Assembly: GCA_028826165.1 (NCBI GenBank)
Contig: JAPDFW010000063.1
Span: 496,001-560,000 of the forward strand
Reading direction: 5' to 3'
DNA length: 64,000 nt
Source: Anaeramoeba ignava
Lineage: Eukaryota; Metamonada; Anaeramoebidae
Shown here piece after piece: positions 9,984-20,697 of this stretch (its first letter is position 1; each line of letters starts with the position of its first letter). The notes under the pieces are model-generated. The model had not been told where the DNA came from. It searched no databases and saw only the letters and a list, made by a program, of their open reading frames with translations. Position numbers and translations under genes: made by a program.

Positions 9984-11771
9984 TTATTTTTCTTTATTTT
10001 TCTTTTGATTTTGATTATTAAATTTGTTAATTAATAAATCAAATAAATTTGGATTTGTTTGATTTAATTGAAAATAATCAATTCCTTTTTTAATTTCATT
10101 AATTATTTCTTTTGTAATTTGAATTTCATCTTTGATTTGATTTGAATAAATCCAATATTCAAATATTTGAAATGATTTATTACTTAATTCACTATAATCT
10201 GTAACTTTATTAGATTTATCTTCTGTTACAGATAAAAACATTCCTCGATATAATTCACTTCTCATTATTAATATTAATTTTGGGAAATTTATATTGTTTT
10301 TCTTTTCTTTCAATTATAAAATCTTTTTCATTTTCATTTAAATAAATTCTTTTAATTGTTTCTTCAATTTTTTCATTTGAATTTATAATTTCTTTAATTT
10401 CAGAATATAATATTGTATTTATTTTGGAATTATTTGAATAAATCATTTCAAATATTTGATTTGATTCTTTAATTGATTTTGTTGAAATAATTTCTTGAAG
10501 TTTTTCAATTTGATTTTGATTTTGATTTAATCTATATTTCAATATTAATTTATGAGCTTCAATTATTTCTCCATTTTCTGGTTTTAAATGAAATATCACA
10601 AAATTCTTTTCTTCTAAATAATTTTATCAAATCTTCTTCAAGATTGGAAAAAGAAGAAAAAAAAGGAGAATAATAAAGAAATGATTTGTGCGCGCCACAA
10701 GAAAGATGGTAATTAGAAATATCTTCATTAAATCTTAATTTAGGAATTTCAATTTGAATTGGAATTAATTGAATTTCTGTATCTTCAATTCCTAATTGAC
10801 CATAATTACTTAGACCAAATCCTATCAATTTTGAATTTGAAGTTAAAATCAAAGTATGTCCAATTCCACAAGAAAAATCAAGAATATTATCATCATTTTC
10901 AAATAAAGATGATTTGATTTCAGTAAATTCATAAGTATTTTCATCTTTATCAAGTCCATTAAATTGATAATATCCACATGAATAAAGTTTTCTTTTTGGA
11001 TTTTCATTTTCATTTTCATCTTCGATCAACATTATGGAATAAGAATAACCACTTTGAATATCAATTATTTTACCTTTTGGAATATTTTGGATTTTGGTTA
11101 ATTTTTGAATTTTTGATTCCTTTCTTGATTCTCCTAATCCAAGTTTACCATATTCATTATATCCGCATCCAAATAATTCTTGATTTGAATTTAAAAGAAA
11201 AACAAAATTTGAATCAGTTTCTGAAAATATTTTAGAAATATTTTTCATCATTAAAATTGGTTTTTTTGTTTTTGGAAGTGTTTCAGAATCAAAACCAAGT
11301 TGACCATAATCATTTGAACCAATTCCATAAACATTTTGATTTGAAGTTAATAAGTAAATTGAATTGTATCCAGAAACAATATCTTGAATTATTCTATCGT
11401 TTGTATCTTCAATTAATGATGAAATATTGATAAATTTATTTGGATGTTTTGGATTAATATTTTCTCCGTTTGACAAATACATTTCCTTCTATTGTTAAAA
11501 TAGCTTCATTTTGAGAACCAACAGTTACTTTTTGAATATTTTCTTCAATTTGGATTTTTGAAGGATTTTGGTTTGAATATTCTATTGCTTTTCCATTTTT
11601 AAAAAGGAAACTTGTTGAAAACAAACCTGATGAAATTTGTTTAATTTGTTTTTCATTTTCATTTTCATTTTCATTTTCAAATTTAAATTGAATTGGTTTT
11701 GTTATTTCTTCTGGTTCATTTTTGATAAGTTTTGGATATTTATTGTCACCAAAAAATAAACAATCATTCAT
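9984..11771 (-). pseudogene. RCC1-BTB copy L3, three frameshifts, CaaX box lost
   Basis: Homology to L1 and L2 is continuous from MNDCLFFG at 11771 to the last helix at 9984, but it is spread over four frames. One-base insertions relative to the intact copies are visible near 11465-11470 (after EGNVF), near 10577-10582 (after ISFKT) and near 10279-10283 (after FPK). The C-terminus ends KKNKEK and stop, with LFNF after the stop in place of CLIF. Several single-base changes accompany the shifts, which fits a decaying gene better than pure sequencing error, although I cannot exclude errors. Confidence 0.8.
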
Positions 11772-11799
11772 TTTTGAAAAAGAAAAAAATGAAAAAAAT

Positions 11800-12118
11800 A
11801 ATTTTTGATTTTAATTTTGATTTTAATTTTGATTTTAATTTTAATTTTGATTTTAATTTTATTTTTAATTTTAATTTAAATTTTAATTTTAATTTTAATT
11901 TTGATTTTAATTTTATTTTTAATTTTGATTTTAATTTTAATTTTAATTTTAATTTTAATTTTGATTTTGGTTTTAATTTTAATTTTAATTTTAATTTTGA
12001 TTTTGATTTTGAATTTTAATTTGATTTTAATTTTGATTTTGATTTTGGTTTTGGTTTTAATTTTAATTTTGATTTTAATTTTGATTTTGATTTTGATTTT
12101 TGATTTTGATTTTGAATT
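11800..12118. repeat. (TTTTAA/TTTTGA)n microsatellite
   Basis: About 320 bp of mixed TTTTAA, TTTTGA and TTTTGG hexamers between L3 and the 3' fragment L4. On the minus strand the repeat runs without a break into the Asn-Gln coding end of L4. Confidence 0.9.
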
Positions 12119-12469
12119 TTAATTTTGATTTTGATTTTGATTTTGATTATTAAATTTCTTAATTAATAAATCAAATAAATTTGGATTTGTTTGATTTAAT
12201 TGAAAATAATCAATTCCTTTTTTAATTTCATTAATAATTTCTTGTGTAATTTCAATTTCATCTTTAATTTGATTTGAATAAATCCAATATTCAAATATTT
12301 GGAATGATTTATTACTTAATTCACTATAATCTGTAACTTTATTGGATTTATCCTCAGTTACAGATAAAAACATTCCTCGATATAATTCACTTCTCATTAT
12401 TAATATTAATTTTGGAAATTTATATTGTTTTTCATTTTTTTCAATTATAAAATCTTTTTCATTTTCATT
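12119..12469 (-). pseudogene. RCC1-BTB 3' fragment, copy L4
   Basis: Only the last ~115 codons remain: a Glu-Asn-Lys stretch, KDFIIEKNEKQYKFPK, then LILIMRSELYRGMFL to NNQNQNQNQN and a stop. The RCC1 part and first BTB segment are missing, and no in-frame start precedes the homology. The break lies in the ATTTTC (Asn-Glu coding) repeat and abuts the promoter region of the divergent TLDc gene. It also lacks the CLIF end. Confidence 0.8.
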
Positions 12470-12503
12470 TTTTTCATTTTTTTCTTTTCATTTTTAAATT
12501 AAA
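12470..12503 (+). promoter_or_regulatory. TTTTCATTTTT promoter-like block before TLDc gene 1
   Basis: CATTTTTTTCTTTTCATTTTT followed by AAATTAAA just before ATG. The same block precedes the second TLDc copy at 13967-14000 without change, and similar TTCATTTTTT blocks precede most genes here. Likely core promoter or initiator region; inference from recurrence. Confidence 0.4.
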
Positions 12504-13943
12504 ATGGAAAATTATTCAAATTTAGAAAAACTTTCAAATGATTTAAAAAATTTATTTCAAAATCAAAATCAAAATGAAAACCAAAATGAAACTTATTTTG
12601 ATTTTGAAATAATTTGCGAACAAAATCAAATTTCATTTAAAACTCATAAATCAATTCTTTCATCAAGAAGTCAATATTTTAAATCTCTTTTTAAATCAAA
12701 AATGAAGGAGTATCAAGAAAATAAATTAATTCTTCAAGATGTTTCAAGTTCAATTCTATTTCCAATTTTGAGTTATTTTTATTCAGGAAAAATTGAAATT
12801 AATTTAGAAAATGCAATCGAAATTTTAATTTTTTCATCAAAATATTTAATTGATGAATTAATTGAATTTTCTTCAAATTTTATCAAAAACAATTTACAAA
12901 TTGAAACTATTGTTGATGTTCTTAAATTATCTGAATCAATGAACTTCAATCAATTATTAGATTCTTCTTATCAATTTATTTTTGAAAATTTTGATAAATT
13001 TATTAAAACTCCATTTTTCCTTGAACTTGAAGAAAATCATTTAAATTCAATTTTATTAAATGATAAACTTTTCACAAAAGAATTTGAAATTTTCCAAACA
13101 ATAATAAAATGGGGGAAACATAAATCAAATATTAATCAAAAAGAAGAACTTGAAAAAGAAGAAAAAGAAAAATTACAAAATCAAATTTCAAATCTTATTA
13201 ATAAAATCAGATTTATTGATTTTCCAAAAGAAGAACTTGAAGATATTTTGAAAGAAAATTTAATTCCAAAACAAATTTCAGAAAAAATAATTGAATTCCA
13301 AAAACTTCAAGAAAATATAAATGAAAGAGAATTAAATCAATTTATTGAAAAAGAAAATCAAAATTCTTTCATTTTCAAATCAAGATTTTTTTTTAAATCA
13401 AAAATTATTCAAGAAAAAGAACATTTCAAGAAATTAAAAGAATGGATAAATGATGATGAATTCTTTTCTAAAATGAAATTAGGATATTCAGCAAAAAAAG
13501 ATGGGTTTAGTTGTAACACATGGCATGAAAAAGTGCGAGATAAAGGAAAAACATTAATTATTATCAAAACAACTCAAAATTATATTTTTGGAGGATTTAC
13601 TTCAATTGGATTTCAAGAACAAAATCTTAACGCAAAAACACCAGATCCAAAAGCATTTATTTTTAGCTTAAGAAATAATAAGAATGATAGAAAACCAGAG
13701 AAATTTTCAATTAAACATGAACATGAAGAAAATGCAATTTGGAATTTCCCAAGAGAAGGTCCACATTTTGGGAGTGGAGCTGATTTTTGGTTAAATTCTC
13801 AATTACAACCTGGTGGTTCATATTTTGGTTATACTTATAATTCACCTCCAGGAATTAAATGGAATACAGAAGAATCTAACAGTTATTTAGCTGGTTCTTT
13901 TAATAACTGGGTTGTTGATGAACTTGAAACTTATTTCATTTAA
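12504..13943 (+). CDS. BTB-BACK-TLDc domain protein, copy 1
   Basis: Intact single-exon gene of 479 codons. A BTB domain spans about residues 33-125 (FDFEIICEQNQISFKTHKSI, SRSQYFKSLF, ILSYFYSGKIEI). A BACK-like helical region follows to about 290. The C-terminus is a TLDc domain: KLGYSAKKDGFS, KGKTLIIIKT, FIFGGFTS-type core (YIFGGFTSIGF), AFIFSLRN, FGSGADFW, YLAGSFNNW and a closing DELETYFI. BTB-BACK proteins act as cullin-3 adaptors; TLDc domains occur in oxidation-resistance and V-ATPase-regulating proteins. A link to stress or ubiquitin ligase function is only inferred. The next gene is a tandem duplicate. Confidence 0.9.
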   Translation: MENYSNLEKLSNDLKNLFQNQNQNENQNETYFDFEIICEQNQISFKTHKSILSSRSQYFKSLFKSKMKEYQENKLILQDVSSSILFPILSYFYSGKIEINLENAIEILIFSSKYLIDELIEFSSNFIKNNLQIETIVDVLKLSESMNFNQLLDSSYQFIFENFDKFIKTPFFLELEENHLNSILLNDKLFTKEFEIFQTIIKWGKHKSNINQKEELEKEEKEKLQNQISNLINKIRFIDFPKEELEDILKENLIPKQISEKIIEFQKLQENINERELNQFIEKENQNSFIFKSRFFFKSKIIQEKEHFKKLKEWINDDEFFSKMKLGYSAKKDGFSCNTWHEKVRDKGKTLIIIKTTQNYIFGGFTSIGFQEQNLNAKTPDPKAFIFSLRNNKNDRKPEKFSIKHEHEENAIWNFPREGPHFGSGADFWLNSQLQPGGSYFGYTYNSPPGIKWNTEESNSYLAGSFNNWVVDELETYFI

Positions 13944-14000
13944 AAATTTTTTTTTCATTTTTTTTCATTTTCATTTTTTTCTTTTCATTTTTAAATTAAA

Positions 14001-15442
14001 ATGGAAAATTATTCAAATTTAGAAAAACTTTCAAATGATTTAAAAAATTTATTTCAAAACCAAAATCAAAATGAAAACCAAAATGAAGGTTATTTTGATT
14101 TTGAAATAATTTGTGAACAAAATCAAACTTCATTTAAAACTCATAAATCAATTCTTTCATCAAGAAGTCAATATTTTAAATCTCTTTTTAAATCAAAAAT
14201 GAAGGAATATCAAGAAAATAAATTAATTCTTCAAGATGTTTCAAGTTCAATTCTATTTCCAATTTTGAATTATCTTTTATTCAGGAAAAATTGAAATTAA
14301 TTTAGAAAATGCAATCGAAATTTTAATTTTTTCATCAAAATATTTAATTGATGAATTAATTGAATTTTCTTCAAATTTTATCAAAAACAATTTACAAATT
14401 GAAACTATTGTTGATGTTCTTAAATTATCTGAATCAATGAACTTCAATCAATTATTAGATTCTTCTTATCAATTTATTTTTGAAAATTTTGATAAATTTA
14501 TTAAAACTCCATTTTTCCTTGAACTTGAAGAAAATCATTTAAATTCAATTTTATTAAATAATGAAATTCCAATAAATGAATTTGAACTATTTGAAACAAT
14601 AATAAAATGGGGAAAGCATAAATCAAATATTAATCAAAGAAAAAGAACTTGAAAAAGAAGAAAAAGAAAAATTACAAAACCAAATTTCAAATCTTATTAA
14701 TAAAATCAGATTTATTGATTTTTCAAAAGAAGAAGTTAAAGATATTTTGAAAGAAAATTTAATTCCAAAACAAATTTCAGAAAAAATAATTGAATTCCAA
14801 AAACTTCAAAAAAATATAAATGAAAGAGAATTAAATCAATTTATTGAAAAAGAAAATCAAAATTCTTTCATTTTCAAATCAAGATTAAGATTCAATTCAG
14901 CAATAACTTCACATAAGAAGCATTTCATTGAATTAAAAGAATGGATAAATGATGATGAATTCTTTTCTAAAATGAAATTAGGATATTCAGCAAAAAAAGA
15001 TGGGTTTTCTTCCACAAAATGGCATTATGTTTGTGATGATAAAGGAAAAACATTAATTCTTATCAAAACAAAAGATAATTTTATTTTTGGAGGATTTACT
15101 TCAGTTGGATTTGTTTCTGGAGTTGATAATCGATATATTTATGATTCAGAAGCATTTATTTTTAGCTTAAGAAATAATAAAAATGATAGAAAACCAGAGA
15201 AATTCCCAATTAAACGTCAACAAGAAAAATTTGCAATTTATTATCATTCTTTTTGTGGTCCAACTTTTGGAGCAGGAAGTGATTTTCGGTTAATGTCTTA
15301 TTTTGAACCTGGTTATTCAAATTTTGGATGTAGTTACAAACTTCCTTATCTAATTCATTACCAAACAAAACAATCTAAAAGTTATTTAGCTGGTTCTTAT
15401 GATGAATGGGAAATTGATGAACTTGAAACTTATTTCATTTAA
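14001..15442 (+). pseudogene. BTB-BACK-TLDc copy 2, two frameshifts
   Basis: Tandem duplicate of the 12504-13943 gene with the same promoter block and start. The BTB and BACK parts are nearly identical to copy 1, but single-base insertions break the frame near 14272 (after PILNY) and near 14635 (after SNINQ). The frame then stays open from about 14640 to 15442 and encodes a complete TLDc domain ending DELETYFI. The TLDc half has diverged much more than the BTB half, for example SSTKWHYVCDD against SCNTWHEKVRD. That points to gene conversion or selection acting differently on the two halves. Errors in the assembly could mimic the frameshifts. Confidence 0.75.
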
Positions 15443-15494
15443 AAAATTTTTTTTTCATTTTTTTTTTTCATTTTTTTCCTTTCACAAAATAAAA

Positions 15495-16030
15495 ATGTCT
15501 GAAATTGAAATTCCTAAAGAGTTTGAAGATAAAGTTTTTTTAACAAATTCAGAAGTTTTATTTATTTTAAAACATAAAAATGAAAGAATGATAAATGAAC
15601 AAAATGAAACACAAACTGCAAAAGAGTAAAAAAAAATATATCATTTTAATTTAATTTAATATTAATATTAATAAAATAAAATCAAATAATAAAATCAAAG
15701 AGGACAAATTAAAACAATGGAATATTTAAAAGAATTTGATAATTTTCATACAAAAGAAGCTGTAACTGGATTTAGAAAGTATTTTTTAATTTAATTTTTT
15801 TTCTTTTTCGAAAATTAAATTTTATTTTTATTTTGATAAAAAATAGTACTGGATTAGATTTGGAACCTTATGAATTAGTTTATTTAGCAAATTTAGCTCC
15901 AGAAACTTATGATGAAGCAATTAGTTTAATTCCTAGTTTAAAAAATTATGATGATGAAAAAATTACTTCAATTTTAGATAGTTTATCAAAATATATGAAT
16001 AAAAATCAAGATGAATATTTAGATAATTGA
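15495..16030 (+). CDS. RPB4: RNA polymerase II subunit RPB4
   Basis: Three exons give 130 residues: 15495-15625, 15701-15778 and 15847-16030, with GT-AG introns of 75 and 68 nt that keep the frame. The N-terminus IPKEFEDKVFLTNSEVLFIL matches the RPB4 start that packs on RPB7. Exon 2 gives IKTMEYLKEFDNFHTKEAV, like the KTLNYTARF region. Exon 3 gives PYELVYLANLAPETYDEAIS, followed by LIPSL, the HRDC-like signature of RPB4. RPB4/7 forms the stalk of Pol II and binds nascent RNA. The length is close to the human protein. RPC9 of Pol III is related, but the LANL-PET-EA-LIPSL motif favours RPB4. Confidence 0.88.
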
Positions 16031-16253
16031 AAAGAGTTTATATTTTTTTTTTAAAAAGAAAAACTTTTTTTCAATTTCATTTTTTTTCATTTTTTTTCTT
16101 TGTTTCTTTTTCTTTTTTTTTTTATTAAACAAAATTTTCCAACAACAAAACACTTTTACAAAAAAAATTTTTTAAATAAAAAACCATTTACAAGAAATTT
16201 AGAAAACAAATCATTTTAACAAAAAAAATTTATTAAAAAAAAATTTTTAAATA
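16031..16253. other. AT-rich spacer, probable DENN promoter
   Basis: Between RPB4 stop and DENN start. It holds TTTCATTTTTTTTCATTTTTTTT near 16073, then A/C-rich leader sequence with AACAACAAAACAC. No reading frame. Confidence 0.4.
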
Positions 16254-19200
16254 ATGGATAATTCAAACAGAGTTATTGATTCATTAATTATTACTCAAAT
16301 AAATGATTCATTTCCAGAAGTTATTTATTCATATACAATTCAAGAATCAAAATTTACAAGAATAAAAGATCCAAATTCACCTTTTTTAATTTCAAAAATA
16401 ATTAACGAAATTGTTAAACTAAGTTTTCCTGATGTTTTTGATACTTCTTCAAATAAAGAAAATGCTGAAAATCAAGAAAAAAGTTTTGGTTCAAAATTTC
16501 TATTAAAGTATTATTATATTTATTTATATTTATTTATATTTATTTTTTATTCAAAAATTTTGTTTCTTTTTTTTTTTAAAAAAAATTTATTTGATTCTTC
16601 AATTTTTCAAGTCAACAATTTTTATCATTTCTTTTAGATCAAGAACAACATCAAATATTTGCATTTTTTAGAAGGTTAAATATAAAAGATAAGCCTAGTA
16701 CAATTTGTATTTTAAGTAGAAAGTAAATTTATATTTAAAATTTATATTTAAAATTTATATTTAAAATTTATAATTAAAATTATTTATTCATTTTATTAAC
16801 AAAATAAAGATCATGGTTTCAAGTTTTTTCAGAAGTTACAAACATTCTCATTGAATATATTGAAAACGAGAATGTAGTTATTGAAATTATTAATTGTATC
16901 AACAAACAAAATCTTCCCAAACCAGGAAATACTTTTTCTATTAAAATCATAAACGAAAATTTATCAATTCCAGAATATAAAATACTCAGACCTGAAGATG
17001 ATGATGCACTTCATTTTTTAACAAATTTTCAAGCTTTAATTAATTCACTAGAAATTAAAAAAATTTTGTTGGTTTTTTTTGCTTTATTATTTGAAAAGAA
17101 AGTTGTATTAGTTTCTTCAAATATTATCAAGTTGTCAAGTTCTTGTCATACTTTGATTTCAATATTAAATCCATTTTTTTGGCAATCTTTATTTATTCCA
17201 TTTCTTCCAAGTTGTTTATTTCATAAATTCCAAGAATGTGATTCAGCTATTGTTGGGATTCATTCAAAATTTACTCTTGATATCAAGAAAAAATTTAATT
17301 TTCCTTTCTTGCTTGTTGATTTGGATAAGAATAATTTGGAACATCTTAATAGATTTTTTAATGATAAGGAATGTTTTCCGTTGGAAGATTTGAAAATTTT
17401 ATCAAAAAATTTGGAAAAAATACTTGCAAATCAACATAAGAGTAAACAAAATTTATTCATATTAATTTAAATTAAAATTAAAATTTAATTCGAAATTCAA
17501 ATTTAAAATTAAAATTAAAATTAAAATTAAAATTAAAAATCAAAAATCAAAAATCAAAATTAAAATTAAAATTAAAATTAAAATTAAAATTAAAATCAAA
17601 ATTAAAATTAAAATTAAAATTAAAATCAAAATTAAAATTAAAATTAAAATTAAAATCAAAATTAAAATTAAAATTAAAATCAAAATTAAAATTTAAAATT
17701 AAAATTAAAATTTAAATTAAAATTTAAAATTAAAATTAAAATTAAAATTTAAAATTAAAATCAAAATTAAAATCAAAATTAAAATTAAAATTAAAATTAA
17801 TATTAAAATCAAAATTAAAATCAAATTTCAAAAGAGGAATTCTTTCCAGAATTTGCTTGTGGAAATGCTTTTTCAGATTTTTTTGTTCAAATTTTTGGAA
17901 ATTACCTTCATTTTATTAACAAAGATGAAGCTAATAGCTCAATTATTGATATTCATAAATTCTTTGATTCATTATCAGAATCAAGAAAAAAAGTATTTAT
18001 ATTTTACATCTTCAAAATCAAAAGAAAAATCAAGACTTTTTTTTAACATTTCCTTTTATTTATAGTTTGTTTCAAAATTATTCCAATTAAGAATGATTCA
18101 TAAATTTTTTGAAAATCATATTTCTAAAGTTTTAGAATATTCAGATAAAGTTGGTACTTTTGAAAGAAAATTTAGAGAAAAACAATTTGCAGAAAAATTT
18201 GAATCAGAAAATCAAGAAAAATCTCAAAACAAAAAAAAATGGAAAAGAAAATTAAAAATTGGTAGAAATCGATCTCAGAAAAAAATTGAAAAAATTAAAT
18301 CTCAAGAATATCAAACAAATAATGATAATCAAAATAAAAGATTTTCAGTTCCAATTGATGATCAACAAATCAAAAACTCAGTTCAAAAAACTGATGAAAA
18401 GGAAAATGAATCAAAATTAGAATCAAAATTAGAATCAAAAATAGAATCAAAATTAGAATCAAAATTAGAATCAAAAATCAAAATCAAAATCAAAATCAAA
18501 ATCAAAATCAAAACAAAATAAGAAATTAAATCAAAATTCAAGTGGATTTAGTGGAGCTCTTAAAAAATTCCGATTTAAAACATGGAAAAACAAAAAACCT
18601 TCAAAAGATTTACCAGATATTTTAACTTCTAAACAAATTCTTGAAAAATCAATTACAAAAAATAATGTGAATGAAAAACAAGAAAAAAAACCTAAAATTA
18701 TTAAAAGAACAAGAAGACCTATTCCAGTTCCTAATCAAACTTTAACAAGAAATTCTCCTATTAAGAAGGAATTTTTAAACAAAAGAAACTTGGAAAATTT
18801 AAATGATTCAATTATTGATGTATTCAAGTTTAAAATTAAAATTAAATTTAAATTCAAATTTAAAATTTAAATTCAAATTTTAAAAAAAAAAAGGAAATGA
18901 AATTAATTGTTGATCTTCGTGATTATCCTGCTTTTCAATTCAATATTAATTTTAATGAAATTCATAATCTTCTTGATCCAAAAAATACATCAATTAGAAA
19001 ATTCTTCAAATCCTTGTAAATTAAATTAAATTTTATTTTTAATTTTTAATTATAATTTTAATTTTATTTTTAAATTTATTAGTATTTCCAAAAGAATATT
19101 TCATCAAAATTAATCAAAATCAAGAAAATATTAAAATTCAAGATGATTTAATTAATCAAGAAGAGAAGAGTTTGAATGATTCAATTACTTTTTCAGAAGA

Positions 19201-20323
19201 TTTAGAAAATGATTCTACAAATCAATCAAATCAAGATCTAATTTCTTCTGAAATTGAAAATGAAAATGAAATTAAAAATGAAAATCAAAATGAAAATCAA
19301 AATGAAAATGAAAATCAAATTGAAAATGAAAATCAAATTGAAAATCAAAATGAAAATCAAATTGAAAATGAAAACCAAAATCAAAATGAAAATGAAATTA
19401 AAAATAAAAATGAAAATGAAAATGAAAATGAAAATCAAATTGAAAATCAAAATGAAAATGAAAACCAAAATGAAAATGAAAATCAAATTGAAAATGAAAA
19501 TCAAATTGAAAATGAAAACCAAAATCAAAATGAAAATGAAATTAAAAATAAAAATGAAAATGAAAATGAAAATGAAAATGAAAATGAAAATCAAATTGAA
19601 AATGAAAATCAAATTGAAAATGAAATTCAAAATCAAAATCAAAATCAAATTCAAAATCAAAATCAAAATCAAAATCAAAATCAAAATCAAAATCAAAATA
19701 TAAATCAAAATGAAATTGAAAATAAAAATAAAGATGAAAATCATTCACATTCACATTCATATAAACATAAACATAGGCATAAACACAAACACAAACACAA
19801 ACACAAAAACAAAAACAAAAATCTAAATACATATTCACCTAAAATAAAGAAACCAGATTCAAATGATGGAATTCATTATTCAAAAAATCATCACAAAAAA
19901 AAGAAAAAAACAAAAGAAATTGATTCAAATTCAAAAAATCAATCGAAAAAATTAGATTTAGATTTAGATTTAAATTTAGATTTAAAATCAATTCCATTTT
20001 CTTTTGATTCTAATAAAACAAATGAATCTCAAAAAACATCAACTCAAAATTCAAATAATTTAAATCAAAACAATAAAAAATCACAACTTTCAGATATTGA
20101 TGAATTATTATTACTTGATTTAAATACAACTTCTTTTAATACAATAATTGAACCATCAAAAGAATTATTTATAAATCAAAATTCAAATCAAAATTTACAA
20201 GTTATTCCCGAATCAGAAGATTTATTATTAGATTTTAATGAACAAACAATTCAAACAAATTTTCCTTTTTCTAAAACAGAAAACAATTCTCAATCAAAAC
20301 TAAAAAATTCTTTTTTAGATTAA
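16254..20323 (+). CDS. DENN-domain protein (DENND1/connecdenn-like Rab GEF)
   Basis: Multi-exon gene. Exons I can place are 16254-16507, 16612-16722, 16810-17441, 17835-17992, 18066-18819, 18894-19015 and about 19083-20323. uDENN: FPEVIYSYTI, then FLLDQEQHQIFAFFRRLN. cDENN: FFALLFEKKVVLVSSN, HTLISILNPFFWQSLFIPFL, FPFLLVDLD. dDENN: FVSKLFQLRMIHKFFENHI. DENN modules exchange GDP on Rab GTPases. The tail is low complexity: Glu-Ser-Lys repeats, a 120-residue Glu-Asn-Gln tract, a His-Lys tract (HKHRHKHKHKHKHK) and two Leu-rich acidic motifs, DELLLLDLN and EDLLLDFN. The first fits a clathrin box. One +1 shift at A5 near 18472 separates frames inside exon 5, and the last intron phase (19016-19082) does not close exactly, so the tail joins are less sure. 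Confidence 0.75.
17464..17830. repeat. (AAAATT/AAAATC)n microsatellite inside DENN intron 3
   Basis: Nearly the whole 393-nt intron 17442-17834 consists of this hexamer. The donor is A|GTAAAC and the acceptor TTTCAAAAG|AG. Confidence 0.9.
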
Positions 20324-20551
20324 GATTTTGAGTAAAATTATAATTATAAAAAATAAACAAATCTAAAATTATTATTTTTATTTTTTGCTTTTTTTTTTAT
20401 TTTTGTTTGAAAAGAAAAAAAATGAAAAGAAATGAAAAAGAAATGAAAGAAATTAAATTTTTGATCATTTCATGTTGATGAAATTTTTTTGTTCCGTTTT
20501 GGATCAAGTTTTTTTGTGATCAAAAATCAAAAAAAAAAAGAATTCTTTTTT
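20324..20551. terminator. 3' intergenic region with long inverted repeat
   Basis: Between the convergent DENN (+) and armadillo (-) genes. ATTTTTGATCA near 20456-20466 and TGATCAAAAAT near 20517-20527 form an 11-bp inverted repeat with a ~50-nt loop. It is the only clear palindrome in this AT-rich gap and could aid 3'-end formation of either gene. Inference only. Confidence 0.35.
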
Positions 20552-20697
20552 TCATTTCTTTTTTTTTGCTTTCAGAATTTTGTCAATTTCTTCAATTTTA
20601 TTTATCATTTTTTGATATTTTTCATGTTTGGAAAAATTCTTCTTTAGTTTCTTAAGATGATTGCCAATACTTGAGGATATGAATTTCCTTTTAATTT
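20552..20697 (-). CDS. Last exon of the armadillo gene: basic helical tail
   Basis: After acceptor GATAG|AA the frame reads QIKRKFISSSIGNHLKKLKK and ends KILKAKKKK before TAA. The preceding exon (20899-20768) has the only consensus donor GTAAGT noted in this gene. Total exon length from ATG to this stop is a multiple of three once the four indels are corrected, which supports the model. Confidence 0.8.

Noticed and set aside
9984-15442. Programmed +1 frameshifting in L3 and TLDc copy 2
   Set aside because: Shift sites have no shared slippery sequence or adjacent stop context, and intact paralogues exist. Decay or base errors explain them better.
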